A stretch of 64,000 nucleotides of DNA from Erigeron canadensis (Eukaryota; Streptophyta; Magnoliopsida; Asterales; Asteraceae): the NCBI RefSeq assembly GCF_010389155.1, contig NC_057767.1, forward strand, positions 2,232,001 to 2,296,000, written 5' to 3'. Positions 20,984 through 33,106 of this stretch are shown here, piece after piece; within the stretch, counting starts at the first letter, position 1, and every line of letters begins with the position of its first letter. The notes under the pieces were generated by a model. The model was not told where the DNA came from. It ran no database searches and was given only the letters and a program-made list of their open reading frames with translations. The position numbers and the translations under genes are program-made.

Positions 20984-21970
20984 TTAATAGTGAGCACAGG
21001 TATGAGTCGTTCCATCGTTCTGCTTTCCACACTCGTAACAAAAGTGATGCCCGCACCTGCGAGTCATGAATCAGTGCTAGATCTATAGAAACAAATTAAG
21101 CAAAGTCCTAGTTTAATTAATTAACCTGCAAGAGATATGTGGACATCCAGAAGTTCTTTCAACAAAGACCTTGCAGCTGGGGCACCTCATCCATTTCTTG
21201 GTTTTAGCAAGATCCATCAACATAAGGTCCTCTGGCTCTCTCTCTCCGTTTTTATACTCGCTACAATCCAACCCGCAATGCCATGCCACTCTACACTGAG
21301 CACAAAACAGCCTGTTACATGACGGACATTCGGAGGAAGTGACCGCGACCCCTGCATCATCATCGTCCACCAACATGGCTGAACAGTCTTTAAAAGGGCA
21401 GTAAATGAACTTGTCAGACCCCATGATCAGAGACTCGCACAGCACGTCCTCCCATCTTTCCAGAACTTGTTTCGGTACCATACCCTGACACACTTGAGGT
21501 CCTATTACACCTGTGCAATTCGGGTCAGGACACTTGACCATGGCTGAGTTTTCTTTGATCATAGCTGCAACATGTTGGCAGATGCAGTCTGTGCAATACA
21601 CGTGACTGCAAACGTTGGTGTTCCGAAACATCTCTGACTCGGTTTTGGAGTCCATGCAAATGCCGCAGTAAACTAGGGGCTCATATAAGAATACAGTTTT
21701 AGATTCCACCAATAATAATGGCTGTTTGTTCTTCAATAGTACCAATGATGACTGGTCCTCGTTTTCGTTTAACGTACTAGAAGAAGCTGACGATGATGGT
21801 ATTAAATTAGCGGCAGCAGAAGAAGAAGAGTGAATAAGTGCCTCTTGAAGCTGGAGTTCTTCGGCGTCGGAGATGGGAAAGAGTTCATCGTTATCGTGTA
21901 AGGCTGAGAAATACTGTTCATCAACAATATTGTGATGATGATCAGAAGAGGTTGAACTGCTGGCCGCCAT
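20984..21970 (-). CDS. RBR (RING-IBR-RING) E3 ubiquitin ligase
   Basis: Two exons, 21126-21970 and 20984-21056, joined through a GT-AG intron inside an Arg codon, give 305 aa. RBR ligases take ubiquitin from an E2 onto a catalytic Cys in the Rcat domain and then pass it to a substrate. The N-terminal 95 residues are Ser/acid-rich. RING1 starts at Cys102 (CGIC...CSHVYCTDC...CPDPNC), the IBR lies at about 190-240 (CPFKDC...CPSCNRLFCAQC...), and Rcat spans 263-305 (CPSC...GCPHISCRCGHHFCYECG). Cys281, in HISC next to the splice site, is at the catalytic position. The start at 21970 is the first ATG in frame. The protein is short for ARIADNE types; it fits the small plant RBR group. A deletion copy lies at 28373-28542. 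Confidence 0.93.
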
Positions 21971-23487
21971 CTGATCAATCACTACTCCATTCGATCCATC
22001 GATCTGTGTACGTATGATGATTTAAGTACCCGCGCGGCCATTCATTCATTCATTATTATACGTACGTGCACATAGAAAGAAATTAAGAATGAATATTAAT
22101 TCAATTAAATGCAAAAATAAATAGAGATCAATCCATCGATAAAACCCAAGTTATCAAGGAATGTCAAGAGGTGGTAGTTTTGGTCCTTGAACGCTTGTGT
22201 TATTCAAATTCCAAACAACGGTTTAATTACCACTTTTAATGATTTTGATTTTTGGTAACCCGACTAAACTTTTTGCAGCAACCCTGAGAGGGGCCCGCTT
22301 TTATGCTGTCATATTTACCATTATAGACATGGGGGCCCACACCTTTTTCACTTTCGCTGCAAAAAGTAGTGGTGGTCGAGATATTAAAAAATAGTGGTGG
22401 GGATATGGGGGGCGTTTTTGAATCTTGTGCTTTTTAAAAAAAAAACTAATACGGAGTAATAATTACAGTACCTTTTTCAAAAAACAAAACAAGTGATTAA
22501 ATTAGCTAGCAGATACTAAAACGCCTTTTTCATCGACCTCAGTGACTCTGGCTCCCATTATTCACATTACTACTGATCGATAAAAGAATAATTTATAAGG
22601 GGTCTCCAACGCAGGCATAAATTAAACTGCCTTCCGCGTCGCCGTGAAACAATGGGTTCGCCGTTATAATCAGCGCGTCGATGTGAAAGATTAAGCTTTG
22701 CTTTATTTTATAAAAATAAAAAAAATACTGTACCATAGATACAGTCAATACATACACTTGAAAATGAAAACCCCTAAACGATATGATGCCGAATGGATTA
22801 TACACACAAAAATAATAAAGAAAAAATTAATTAGTGGGCTGGGGAATGATATTTATTGATTACCTTTCTGTGCGTGTGATACTACTGGAAATCGGTAGAG
22901 AAACTAAAGAACGAATATTTTGCTGCTTACTAAAGTGTACTTTGTGTGACTGAGAAGATCCATATATGGCAGATACACACGTACATCAATATTTTTAGAG
23001 GTAATTTCGTATATACCCATTTTTCCAACTTATTAAAAAGTTGTAAAATGTCCCCATATAAACTATGGTTATCCATAGGACATTATTCAGATAGTTAAGT
23101 TTAAATTTTGAATTTCTGAAGTGTTTTGATTAATTATATATATCACGTAATACATCTATCTGTACAAATTCCGTATGCGTTTTTAACTCAAAGTCGTTGA
23201 GTCTCTCTACTCTCCGTAGAGAATAGAGATCTAGATATGAGACATTTTGGTTTTTCATGGATAAAATTTTAGACTGAAAATTCTATAGGAAAAAGTTTTT
23301 CGTGTAAAACAATGATAATTAATTATACAGTATGTTAGTTTTATAACCTTTTAATGTATAAAATGATGTTTTTAAGTGTTTTGATTGTGTTCGTATTTTA
23401 AGAGTGTCCTTATCGTAATGTTACTCTACTAGTATATTACATATATTTAATTTATTTATATTGCATTAAAAGAAATTTTAATATTTA
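21971..23487. other. 5' flank of the RBR gene; no further gene seen
   Basis: Contains the presumed promoter. 22600-22690 is CG-richer than its surroundings and has a short minus-strand ORF whose translation I do not recognise. 22450-22470 carries a 'tacggagtaat' piece like a Stowaway end. Confidence 0.35.
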
Positions 23488-24300
23488 CTAGATTTTAGAC
23501 CCGTGTCAAATGCACGGGATTTACAACATTATCATTATAAGGAATAATATGTGCAAAACGATAATATATACTGGTAAGTTAGTATGTAAAACTATACTCT
23601 AAAAAAATTGAGATATTCAAATGTAAATACAGAGTCCTAATTCAAATGGTTTAAAAAAAGTTTATATATCATCCTTCATCTTTTGCAATACTTTTTTTAG
23701 ACGACATTATTGAAGTGATTTTTGTCTTTCCATCTGTCTTATATCAACACATTGAGACCCTTTTTCAACTTAACCCGAGAGACCGTAATATACAATTGCC
23801 CATATATAAAAACTTAATGTTATAAATACAAACCAATAGTCGATAAAGATTGGTGTTGGGATGACTAAAACTACCTAACATCTACCTCTCTTGTAGATAA
23901 TGTAATATCAATTTTTATCCTACTCTAACTTCAATTGGTAGTTATGAACCATCTAAGATTACTTTAATTTATTAATATACATAAAAAAATTGTATGAATA
24001 GAGTTTTTCAATAATAAGGTCGACATTTTTTTTACATAACAAAATCTTATTTATTAGGTATATTGAATTAATAGTTGCATAAAAAAATTGTATGAATAGA
24101 GTTTTTCAATAATAAGGTCGACATTTTTTTTACATAACAAAATCTTATTTATTAGGTATATTGAATTAATAGTTGTATTTATCTAGAGTATATAACTTAG
24201 TTAATAGTTGTAGTTATCTAGAGTGTTTTTAGTCAGACATTTAATTTTTGTTTTAAATTGCATAACTTAATTTTAATAATAAATTGAATTAAGTCACATG
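23488..24300 (-). mobile_element. Decayed Helitron, 3' end with helicase relic
   Basis: The minus-strand 3' terminus is CTAG|T (23488-23491), preceded by the hairpin CCCGTGCA...CACGGG (23500-23518). Upstream on the minus strand, 23739-23803 reads GQLYITVSRVKLKKGLNVLI then stop. This is the conserved C-terminal motif of the PIF1-type helicase carried by plant Helitrons. The rest of the helicase is not recognisable. The 5' limit given is approximate. Confidence 0.7.
23980..24175. repeat. 98-bp tandem duplication
   Basis: A block starting cataaaaaaattgtatgaat is repeated almost perfectly with period 98 (23980-24077 and 24078-24175). It lies in the Helitron remnant. Confidence 0.9.
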
Positions 24301-25697
24301 TTTAATTTGATAATTTAAATAAATTAAGGGCTATGATTGGTCAATTGAAGTTTGGTTAGTTACCTTTTAGTATTTATTAAGATTAAGATAAGATCAAGAT
24401 TAAGATTGTTAATTTAAAAAGTGTGAAATTATTACTTTGACTATCAAATGGAAAGAATATTGATCCGTTATTTCTATATATAATTAAAAGAAAATTCATA
24501 CAATTTCAACAGAAACTTCTTAGAAGTTATCATTATTTGAACTAGCGTTTATTTTTTTCTTATCCAATTTACTTATTCACCCATCTTTATTAACTAAATA
24601 TTATATTTTTTTATTATCTTTTTCCAGTATTTCTTTTTTATAATCAATTCCCTTTAAAACTATGATAGAAGTATAAAAAAGTTTTTTTTTATTTGATTAC
24701 ACTAAAAAATAATTATAAAAATGAAAACCTAATTAGATATAAGTATATAAATATTAAATTTCAAAGTCAGTGTGTGTGGGAGTACTATAGCTAAAAGTAC
24801 TCCCGCTAATGCATAAGGTATATTAAGCTTTTGCACACCCAAATTAATCAATGGTCTTAAAGGTTGTTAATAATTAACGGTAGTTACAAAAGGGTATTTA
24901 ACGAAGTTTGTTTTCAAGTTTAAGTTTTTAAACTCTGTCACCAAGTTTTGCTTTATTTATATTTTTGTCAAATAACTTTTGGTTTTTAAGTTTTTCCATT
25001 CTTATTTTTACCACATAACTTTTACTTATTAAACTTTCGTCAGGGAAAGTTTCTTAACTTTTGTAATTTTTTCCACATAACTTTTTTTTAGTCTCGCTCT
25101 GAAAATTTTATTTTATTTGCTTTTACCACGTAACTTTTGGTTTTTAAATTTTGTCACCAAAGTTTCATTTTCTTTACTTTTGACCACAATTTTTGTTTTC
25201 TTAACTTTTGTCACAGAAATTTTGTTTTTCGGCTTAATTTTTTTTAACTTTTATCGCGAGAATTTTGTCCCAATAAAAATACTAGTATAATATAATGAGG
25301 AAACGGCCCCATTGGATAACAAATAAAAAAACAAACTGTATGTAATCTCTTTTAACAAAAATATAATAACGTTGCTATCATTTTAAGTCTATAAATTAAT
25401 GATAATATCAGGAGGTATAATATGTATCTTTTAACAAAAATGTAATAACATTATTATCATTTTGAGTTGATTATGACTTGTTTTGGGTCGGATTTGAAAA
25501 GACATGGTACTCCTTAGCAAAGATGCTAAAAAAGAGGCCACAAATTAAAAACTCCAATAAATAATAGAAATTGAACGCGTGACCTCCAACTTAAGAGGAA
25601 GAGGGTAAACATCAAGGGGTAAGTGGGATTAAGAAACAATTGAGATTTAATATTCAATGGGCCATATATATATTCCTAGCACGCATATCATCCGATA
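24301..25697. other. AT-rich repetitive stretch without a gene
   Basis: 24880-25265 contains a degenerate, roughly 60-bp periodic pattern built from 'aacttttggtttttaa' and 'tttgtcacc' modules. The rest is AT-rich. Probably interior of decayed Helitrons; nothing coding was recognised. Confidence 0.35.
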
Positions 25698-26038
25698 CTA
25701 GCTTTTAGACTCATGTCCAACACTAAAATTGAGACTTACGACATTATTAATATTAGACATTGATACATGTAACTCATAAAAACTTATAAGTTTAAAAGTT
25801 GAAGATATAAATAGATACTAAGTATTTAATTCAAATGCCAAGAATATTAAGCTAATAGAAAGAAAACTAATGTAATAAAAGAACATTGGAAGCATATACC
25901 CTCCTTCATCATTTGAAAGACTTCTTTATAGACGAAATTTGTTGTAGTGTTTCTTCTCTTCTCATCTTTGTCCCATATTAACACCTTAAAGCCCCTTCAC
26001 GACTTAACTCGATACTGCAATGTACAATTGTTCCTGTG
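25698..26038 (-). mobile_element. Second decayed Helitron 3' end with helicase relic
   Basis: Minus-strand terminus CTAG|T at 25698-25701. The following 300 bp parallel those at 23488-23805. 25984-26036 on the minus strand still shows EQLYIAVSS and VVKGL in line with the helicase C-terminal motif, but with stops. The terminal hairpin is eroded, so this copy is older than the one at 23488. Confidence 0.55.
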
Positions 26039-26221
26039 TGAAAATCGAGCTTTGTAGATAGAAACCAATTTTAATGACATTGTAAAAATAATTATTAGTT
26101 ATTTGTTTTTAATAAATAAAATAAAATTATGTAAAAAACTAAATGATGACATCAGCGAAAGTCAATTTGATGAAATCGAGTGATAAGATTGGTTAATAAG
26201 TCATTAGTTTAACTGTCTTTT

Positions 26222-26480
26222 AACTTAGAGTTAATTGCAGGATTCGTCTCTGTGGTTTACCTATTTTCGTGGTTTACATCCCTGCTAAGTTTTTTTAAAC
26301 AAATCAGTCTAAACTTGTCACAAATGGCGTTAGTATTTGGCCGTTAAGTCGACGCACGTGAGCTGCATGTGAGGGCAGTTTTGTAATCTGCCACCCACAA
26401 ATAGCTTTGTAACTGCACGATTCGTCCATGTGGTTTGTCCATTTTAATAGTTTACATCCCTACTTAAGAATTTTCGTAGA
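26222..26480. repeat. Dispersed repeat, two related direct halves
   Basis: 'ttaattgcaggattcgtctctgtggttt...tttacatccctgc' at 26229-26290 recurs as 'gtaactgcacgattcgtccatgtggttt...tttacatccctac' at 26409-26465. The style resembles the terminal repeats of the neighbouring MULE-like element, but no boundaries could be fixed. Confidence 0.4.
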
Positions 26481-26701
26481 ATAGATCCAAAGTACGAAAA
26501 ACAGCTATAGAATAGGTATACTTTCACGGGTAAAACAACTAGAATAACTGGATGTATATATAATGGCATGCAGGGCATATAACAAAAGATATATTGATCG
26601 AGAAACAAAAAGATGAAAATGATGGATCGATCAAGGTCCTCAACTTAATCAGTTTTATAGCTAGCTGGGTCTGATAAAAAATGTAAATTTAATATTAATA
26701 A

Positions 26702-28140
26702 GAACGAATTGCATTTTTGGTTCCTGTGTTATCATACATTTTGCAAGTTTGATACAAATATATATAAAGTCGCGAAACGCATCCCTGTCATATTACACCT
26801 GTTGCAATTTTGGTCCAACAGTAACATTCCGTCTATTTTTACCGTTAAAAACATCATGTGCCCCTCACGTGAGGGGCAATATTGTCTTTTCAAATGAACA
26901 AGGACCATTATTGCAAACTAACTCAAACTTCCTTTTTTTCTTTTTTGTTTTTCATGTATTTATCATCACCGTCATCAAAAGACAACATAAAAAAAAGATT
27001 TATGATCTTTAAACACCTTATTATCTTTTATTCTCAGATCTAGACACACAAATCTTTGTACTGTATATCCATTATATGTCTATATCTCCATTATATATAA
27101 CCAAAATCAATGATCCACATACATACATACATCTAAATATCTATATCATATACACATCTTTATTATCAATGATCCATGTATTATATACACATTTGTTCAA
27201 TATCTATTTGTATAACATAAAGTGACCCATCTACCTCTTTGATTGTCTTCTTCGGCGACTATTTCTCCAACGAACTCACTGATACTGATGATGTCAACCT
27301 TCCTTTTGAAGTTATCCTCACTGGATTCGGCTCCCTTCGAAAGATCCACGATGATATATTTATATGGTTGCTCCGGCCTCCGACCATAACCACGATGACC
27401 ACAACCATCAGCTCTACCGCAAAGACTGTGAGCTTATCCGATCAGATCTTTAAATGTCAACAACTTTTGATTACATATAGTTGTTCACTTTTTGTTAAAT
27501 AATACTTGGATTGATAATTAAAAAAACAATGAAATAAATTAATATCATTGTAATTACTAGTACAATGATTTACCAGAGCTTTTGTGTTGCTCCGACAAGC
27601 CAAAAAGCTAGGTTTGTGGTGTGTACTTTTAGTTGATGTATAAATATGGGTGATGTATGTATGCATAGATGTGGGTGCAAATGTGGATGGTCAGAATCTA
27701 CACTGCCACCACTTTTCAGATGCATGACGGCCGGAAATTTTGATTGAAACTAATAGTGTTGGCCGATTTTGATTCAAAGGTAATATATGTATGTGTAATT
27801 TGTATGTAAAAATAGATTTGAAATTTTCTCATTTTGAATGAGATATGGAATGAATTGGAAGAAGTTTTAAGGAATTGAGACTTTTTCTTATAAGTGATCT
27901 CATGATGATGATGTATTAGGTTTAGTTGCAAGAATGGTCCTTTTTTATTTGAAAAGATAATATTGCCTCTCACGTGAGGGGCACATGATGTTTTTAACGG
28001 TAAAAATAGACGGAACGTTACTGTTGAACCAAAATTGCAACATGTGTGATATGACAGGGATGCGTTTCGCGACTTTATACATGTTTGTATCAAACTTGCA
28101 AAATGTATGATAACACAGGGACCAAAAATGCAATTCGTTC
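26702..28140. mobile_element. MULE-like element with TIRs over 220 bp
   Basis: Both ends begin GAACGAATTGCATTTTTGG reading inwards, and the inverted arms (26702-26930 and about 27910-28140) are nearly identical. Flanks TATTAATAA and TTTTAATAA differ in one of nine bases, fitting a 9-bp duplication. The interior (26930-27900) has no transposase. A 27239-27502 segment is richer in coding-like composition but unrecognised; it could be a captured fragment. Confidence 0.8.
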
Positions 28141-28372
28141 TTTTAATAATAATCAAGACCGACCACAACCACAAGCCGTTGTTCCCGCACTTACAAACGC
28201 GAAAGGTGATGTATTGTCGAAAACGGACGGGTACAGATCACCATCCATAATTAAAGAGACACCCACACCTACGCACGTCGGTGCAAAGTTAAAAGAGAGA
28301 AAATAATTAAGGAGAACAGTATTAATTGATTAATTAATGGAAAATAAGAGAATTGGAACAATATTGATTAAC

Positions 28373-28542
28373 CTGCAAGAAATAATGGAACAGCCAAATC
28401 GTTTTTCAACAAAAAAGCGGCGGTTGGGACACCGCATCCATCTCTTGGCCTCTTCAAGTTGGAGTTGTTGAGCGTCTTCGTCGTCAGAAATGGGAATAAT
28501 GACTTTATCATCATATTTGGTTGATGAACTACTAGCAGCCAT
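28373..28542 (-). pseudogene. RBR exon-1 copy with central deletion
   Basis: Starts at an ATG with MAASSSS, as in the RBR gene at 20984-21970. It keeps the PISD...QLQ stretch, then jumps straight to the Rcat start (KRWMRCPN...VEK...GCSIISCR) and ends at the same splice donor (TGCAG|GTTAAT) in the same phase. RING1, the IBR and the linker are gone. Cys and His positions of Rcat are partly replaced (RCPNRR instead of RCPSCK, SIISC instead of PHISC). No second exon is visible downstream. It is most likely a decayed, internally deleted duplicate; a short expressed peptide cannot be excluded. Confidence 0.8.
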
Positions 28543-28842
28543 ATACTTTTTAGTATATATGTATTGCTGCCTATACCAACGCGGCTATGCACGCACGCAC
28601 GCTATTTGTATATATATATAAATTTGGAAGTTATTTATAATTATATTAGAGAAGAAGATATATGTTGATGATCAAGTAAACAACGGAATGTGAATGAATA
28701 TAGGGGCCGTGGAATTTCACAATATTCTTCCAATATTAATTAGCCCACATACTATATCTGCAACTCAAAATCTAACCACTTTTTAATTTTTGAGAGTTTT
28801 AAATTTCCGAAAGTTATATTTACTTTTTTATTTTATTATTTA

Positions 28843-29013
28843 GGAAAATGATAATGACAGCTGTCACTAACAACATATTACATGCTTAAAAACTTGTACA
28901 TTATATATTAAAAAGCGCCCCTGATTTTTCTAACAGCAAGGTACAATTTTTAATGCATCCAATTAGTTTTTACTGACAACCCCAGGGGCTAGGGGCTGTC
29001 ACTAACAAAACCC
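28843..29013. mobile_element. Small MITE with perfect 9-bp TSD
   Basis: Flanked by TATTATTTA (28834-28842 and 29014-29022). Both ends carry a 'tgacagc'/'gctgtca' module (starts GGAAAATGATAATGACAGC, ends GGGGCTGTCACTAACAAAACCC). 171 bp, non-coding. The 9-bp duplication suggests MULE affiliation. It lies next to the left arm of the inverted-repeat element that follows. Confidence 0.75.
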
Positions 29014-29022
29014 TATTATTTA

Positions 29023-29965
29023 ATTCGATTCAATTTTAATTGCATAATCGTTTCCTTGTTTATACCTATTATTGACATTGACATTTAACAATATAACAAT
29101 AAATTAAAAGAGGATTATAGCTTCCATTTAATAATTAAATTAACGTTTCCATCAATTTCCAAAGTTGCTGATTCTTAAGATCTCAAAGACATAAAATCAT
29201 TGTACATATGTTTGATATTAAATTATATTATAGCCCAAAATTTTGGTAACAAAAGTGTCTAAATATGGTAACAAATTTAATACAATAATAATCATTTATA
29301 AGTATTTCAACTTTTATTAAAAAAAAAAGTGTTTGCTAAATACAACACTTAGGGCTGTGTTTAAGGTGCATAAATTGTTTGTACATTTACCATGAAAATC
29401 AGGGGGCGAACTTTTAATATGAAAGGTACAAGTTTTTTTATGCACGTGCTGTATTTAGCATTTCCAAAAAAAAAATCAGCAACTTTGGAAATTGATGGAA
29501 AAGTTGTACTCTGATTGTTTTACTTCTTTTAAACTCTAAAAATCAGTAATTGTTTAATGGAATAACCGTATCTCTAGATGGTATATATAGGCTAGCTTGC
29601 AAAGAATTAAGATTATACGTGTATTATTCTTAATTTTATTCTTATTACTTACTAATAAAATAAGGAAACTTTATAATAGATAAGGAAAAAAAGTTTAGGG
29701 AAGAGTTAGAGAATGATTGGCATAAGGAAATAATTATAATATACATAACTAATACATATTTTATAATTATTATTTGATAGAATTTTTTTGATTGTATATG
29801 ATTTAAAAGACATTTGTTGCTTTAAGACGGTACCACGTGTCATTCAATGGAAGTTATAATCCTGTTTTAGTTTATTGTTAAATTGTTAAATGTCAATGTC
29901 AATAATAGGTATAAACAAGGAAATGATTATGCAATTAATATTGAATATTAAAAAATCACCCCTCA
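29023..29965. repeat. Large inverted-repeat element, interrupted
   Basis: About 110 bp at 29023-29130 (tgcataatcgtttccttg...cattgacatttaac...) recurs inverted at about 29850-29960. A second inner inverted pair is ccatcaatttccaaagttgc (29150-29169) and its complement at about 29480-29500. Between the inner pair, 29315-29465 forms another hairpin with 'gtgtttgctaaatac/gtatttagcat' ends. This looks like nested foldback elements; there is no coding content. Confidence 0.6.
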
Positions 29966-30514
29966 TTTTTTTTTAATTGTACGACTATTTAATATATATG
30001 TATTTGTTTAGCAAAATCTTTTATTTAATTGCCTATTTATCAAAAGCATATATATAATTTATCTTATATAAATGAATAATTATGAGTCAACCGTGCAATA
30101 TGCACGAGTATTAGCCCTCGTAATAATAATAAACACATACAATTGTTAGAATTGGTGTACGTTTTAATTATTTAAACATGATGATGATGATTTTGACTTA
30201 CAAGCTTGATTAATATATTAATTGAGGGGATTTTTTCCCTTCTTTTTATATAATACGTGAGTAGAGATGTACAAGTAACAAAATGGAAGTTTATTGCTTC
30301 AAATTCTGAATTGATACATAATTGTGAACATGAAATGCCTACCTATAAGTCGGTTGGAACCATCCGTTAATTTCTCTAATTTACTTTAGCTAACATCTAT
30401 GCCATATTCTAATCAACTCCACTAATTTCTCGAGGATTCCATTAAACTAAATATCTAGTTATTTATAATTTTAGACAATCCTAGAAACACATTAAATTAA
30501 ACGCTTTTCCTTAA

Positions 30515-31155
30515 TGTATTTCGATGTAACTTCGCTGTTGTAGTTGACTCCAGGTTGGTTGTTTGTGAGTAGCCTATAGCCACTAGTCTTGCTTTGTGTA
30601 TTTGTATAAAACCATCGGGTTTAAGTTTTGTTTGTTGACCCGCTTAACTCCAATGATTTTTTCACTCCAATGATTTCTTTATTTCTGGGAAGATCAAGTA
30701 ATTCCCATGGATTGTTTTTCGCAATCATTTTAATTTCTTCATTTATAGCTGTCACTCATTTTTTTTGTCTTCGGTTGTAGCTTCATAGCTTTCATGTTCT
30801 ATAGATGTGAAGTAGCAAGTCTCGTAGACTTTGGTTAATGTTTTGACTCCTCTAGGTGTTGACTTCGGAACTTGACTCCTCTTGTGCCAAAGGTAATGTT
30901 GATGGCGTAAAAGTTGATGTAGTTGGGCTTGTTTGCCTGTACTTTCATGAGTTCATCTCCTCCATAATGCTCAATTTGTGGTGGTTGTTGAGCGGAAGTC
31001 TCTATAGATATCCTTTGAAGATATGTTTGTTTATTAACTTTTTTTTTTTCTCTAAATTCCAAGAAGCATTTTCATCAAACTCTACATCTCAGCTTCAGAA
31101 TATAGACTCGCTAGCCTTTTGATTGTGCTATAGCCCAAGAATATTCCTTTTTCTA
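30515..31155 (-). pseudogene. Ty1/Copia pol relic (integrase tail to reverse transcriptase start)
   Basis: Read on the minus strand with frame changes, short blocks recall Copia polyproteins: GIFLGYST and FDENASWN (integrase end), then a variable linker, then EDKK, EEIKMIAKN, WELLDLPRNKEIIGV and HKARLVA (start of the reverse transcriptase). Many stops and shifts are present, and neither LTRs nor the catalytic YVDD part are found. It is a fragment of an old insertion. Confidence 0.75.
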
Positions 31156-31257
31156 AAACATGCTAAATAAGCACATATTTAATTTTAGTCATGTTGAATA
31201 ATAAACAAAGATAAGCCTTCCAACAAACCCAGTTCGTAATTGAAAAGAAAAAATACA

Positions 31258-31288
<31 letters not shown>

Positions 31289-31729
31289 CAATAAGAATCC
31301 TAGTTTTTTAAAACCCTCTTTAATTTAAAACTATTTTTAAAATTTGCCACATAGTATTTCATCCTATGTATCATCTCTATAATTTTCCACAATATATATT
31401 TATTTATGCAATAAAAAATATTAAATATATATTGGTATGTAAAAAAAAAATTATGAAATTAATAAAATTGATTTTGTTTCCTAAAACCCAACATTAGTTT
31501 CATATATAGATTAGATAATTGTGTCGACACATCACACCATTGTCATATTTTTTTTTTAAAGTTGGTTTTTGATTATTCTTTTCGACTTTTAATATGAAAA
31601 GTAATTGGGTTGTTAATTTTTATGTGCTTTATACATCATTATATTTCTCAAAAAATTTATATGCTTTAATGTATTATTATATATTAGTTCATGTTCATTT
31701 TTATTCTTTTTACGTAGGTTATTTTAAAT

Positions 31730-31759
31730 AGCCGCACATCGTGTGGGTAAAAGACCTAG
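31730..31759 (+). mobile_element. Helitron-like 3' terminus
   Basis: A hairpin CCGCAC...GTGTGG is followed by CTAG (31756-31759) before T. A family-1 MITE begins a few bases later in a TA repeat. The 5' end was not identified. Confidence 0.45.
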
Positions 31760-31777
31760 TATATATATATATATATA

Positions 31778-31967
31778 GGGAAAAGTGAGTATGGGGTTGT
31801 CCCCCATCTAAGCTTAGATGAGAATCTCTCACATACAAATATTTTACTATTTGTTTGAATTTTAAATAAATACATGGCCTGTCATGATTTTTATGATTAT
31901 AAAAACTAAATGTGAGGGGTTCCCCAACTAAGCTTAGATGGGGGACAACCCCATACTCACTTCCCCC
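31778..31967. mobile_element. Foldback MITE in TA repeat, family 1
   Basis: Almost perfect inverted arms start GTGAGTATGGGGTTGTCCCC and end in the complement, each followed inwards by catctaagcttagatg. The layout and core motif match the copy at 1484-1671. TA microsatellites flank both ends. Confidence 0.8.
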
Positions 31968-32089
31968 ATATATATATATATATATATATATATACTATAG
32001 TATAAATCAAATTATATTTTGTTTTAATTCTAAGTTTTAACATCCAACGATTCTTCAAAACCATATTACATCAATAACTTACATTACCC

Positions 32090-32193
32090 GCCGCCACCGC
32101 CACCACCACCACTACCAGCACCACTACCGCTACCGCCACACGATACCATCATCCGTCATCGTCACTATCACGCATGGCGCAGGTAACCTCTAG
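32090..32193 (+). mobile_element. Helitron-like 3' terminus with CCACCG-rich tail
   Basis: A CCACCG/CTACCG-rich stretch ends 'cacgcatggcgcaggtaacc' and CTAG|T at 32190-32193. It resembles the tails at 8497-8600, 9060-9155, 19720-19795 and 32725-32780, a recurrent motif of decayed Helitrons in this window. Confidence 0.4.
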
Positions 32194-32266
32194 TATAACA
32201 CAAACCAAATACAAGTTCATGTATGTTAATGCTACGTGATGTTTAAACACATGATAAATTCATAAT

Positions 32267-32780
32267 CTATACTATATTAATATACAAATTACTCTTCCCT
32301 TTTCAATTCTCTACCTTTAAAATACTCAAAATACCCTTAATATTCAACACATTCTTAACTCTCACACTAAATCTACCCAATATATTTTTTAAAATATTTT
32401 ACACTCATATTTATATATACGATATTAATATACAAACTACTATCCCCTTTTCAACTCTCTACCTTTAAAATACCCAAAATACCCTTAGTATTCAACACAT
32501 TCTTAACTCTCACATTAAATCTACCCAATATATTTTCTACAATATTTTAGACTCATATTTATCTAAATTATCTGTATCTCCTTTATTAATTAATTTAAAT
32601 ATTTTCACCTAATTTATAATATTATTAATAAAGTTATTTAAAAAGATACACCCCTTAATCATAAAATAATTACACTACCATTTACGTTAATTACTTTTAG
32701 ATTAATAACCTCATCATTACCACCACCGCCACTAACACCACCAGTTGCCGCCACCGCCGCCGAAATGCGCGGGTCGTCGT
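32267..32780 (+). mobile_element. Short Helitron-like element with 147-bp duplication
   Basis: Starts A|TCTATACTATATTAATATAC, a common plant Helitron 5' end. It holds two direct copies of about 147 bp (from 32278 and from 32425) and ends in a CCGCCG-rich tail with 'aaatgcgcgggtc'. The 3' CTRR is not clear. Confidence 0.4.
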
Positions 32781-32955
32781 AATAGATACGAACACAAGTT
32801 GTGAAATCCAAACCAGCAAGACTAGCCTCTTTGTATATAAATGGAACACGGCCGCACTAATGCGTGTACATCCAAAATAACCAAAAACAACATCAGAGAA
32901 TATGTGCCAAACCCATTTAAAAAAAAAAAAAATCCATCAACAATCGTTAACACTT

Positions 32956-32961
32956 TTTATT
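32956..32961 (-). terminator. Likely poly(A) signal of the eIF2B-alpha gene
   Basis: AATAAA on the minus strand, about 146 bp downstream of the stop codon at 33107, a usual 3' UTR distance in plants. Confidence 0.5.
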
Positions 32962-33106
32962 AATGCAGATAAAAGCAAGCAATTCAGGTGCACCAATGCT
33001 ATATTTAAAAAAAAATCAAAAAACCACCGACTTCATTGTCAACAAAAAAACACATAACAAAATTTTTATATAGCGTACTATAAACTGCCAAAAGAATTCC
33101 TCCAAG

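Noticed and set aside
21971..21982. Four extra N-terminal residues on the RBR protein
   Set aside because: That extension begins at GTG; the first ATG is at 21970, and the deleted copy also starts with MAASS.
22593..22805. Minus-strand 70-codon ORF near the RBR promoter
   Set aside because: Short, unrecognised, with no splice or promoter support.
27239..27502. Protein gene within the MULE-like element
   Set aside because: No ATG at the listed start and no recognisable domain; kept only as a possible captured fragment.
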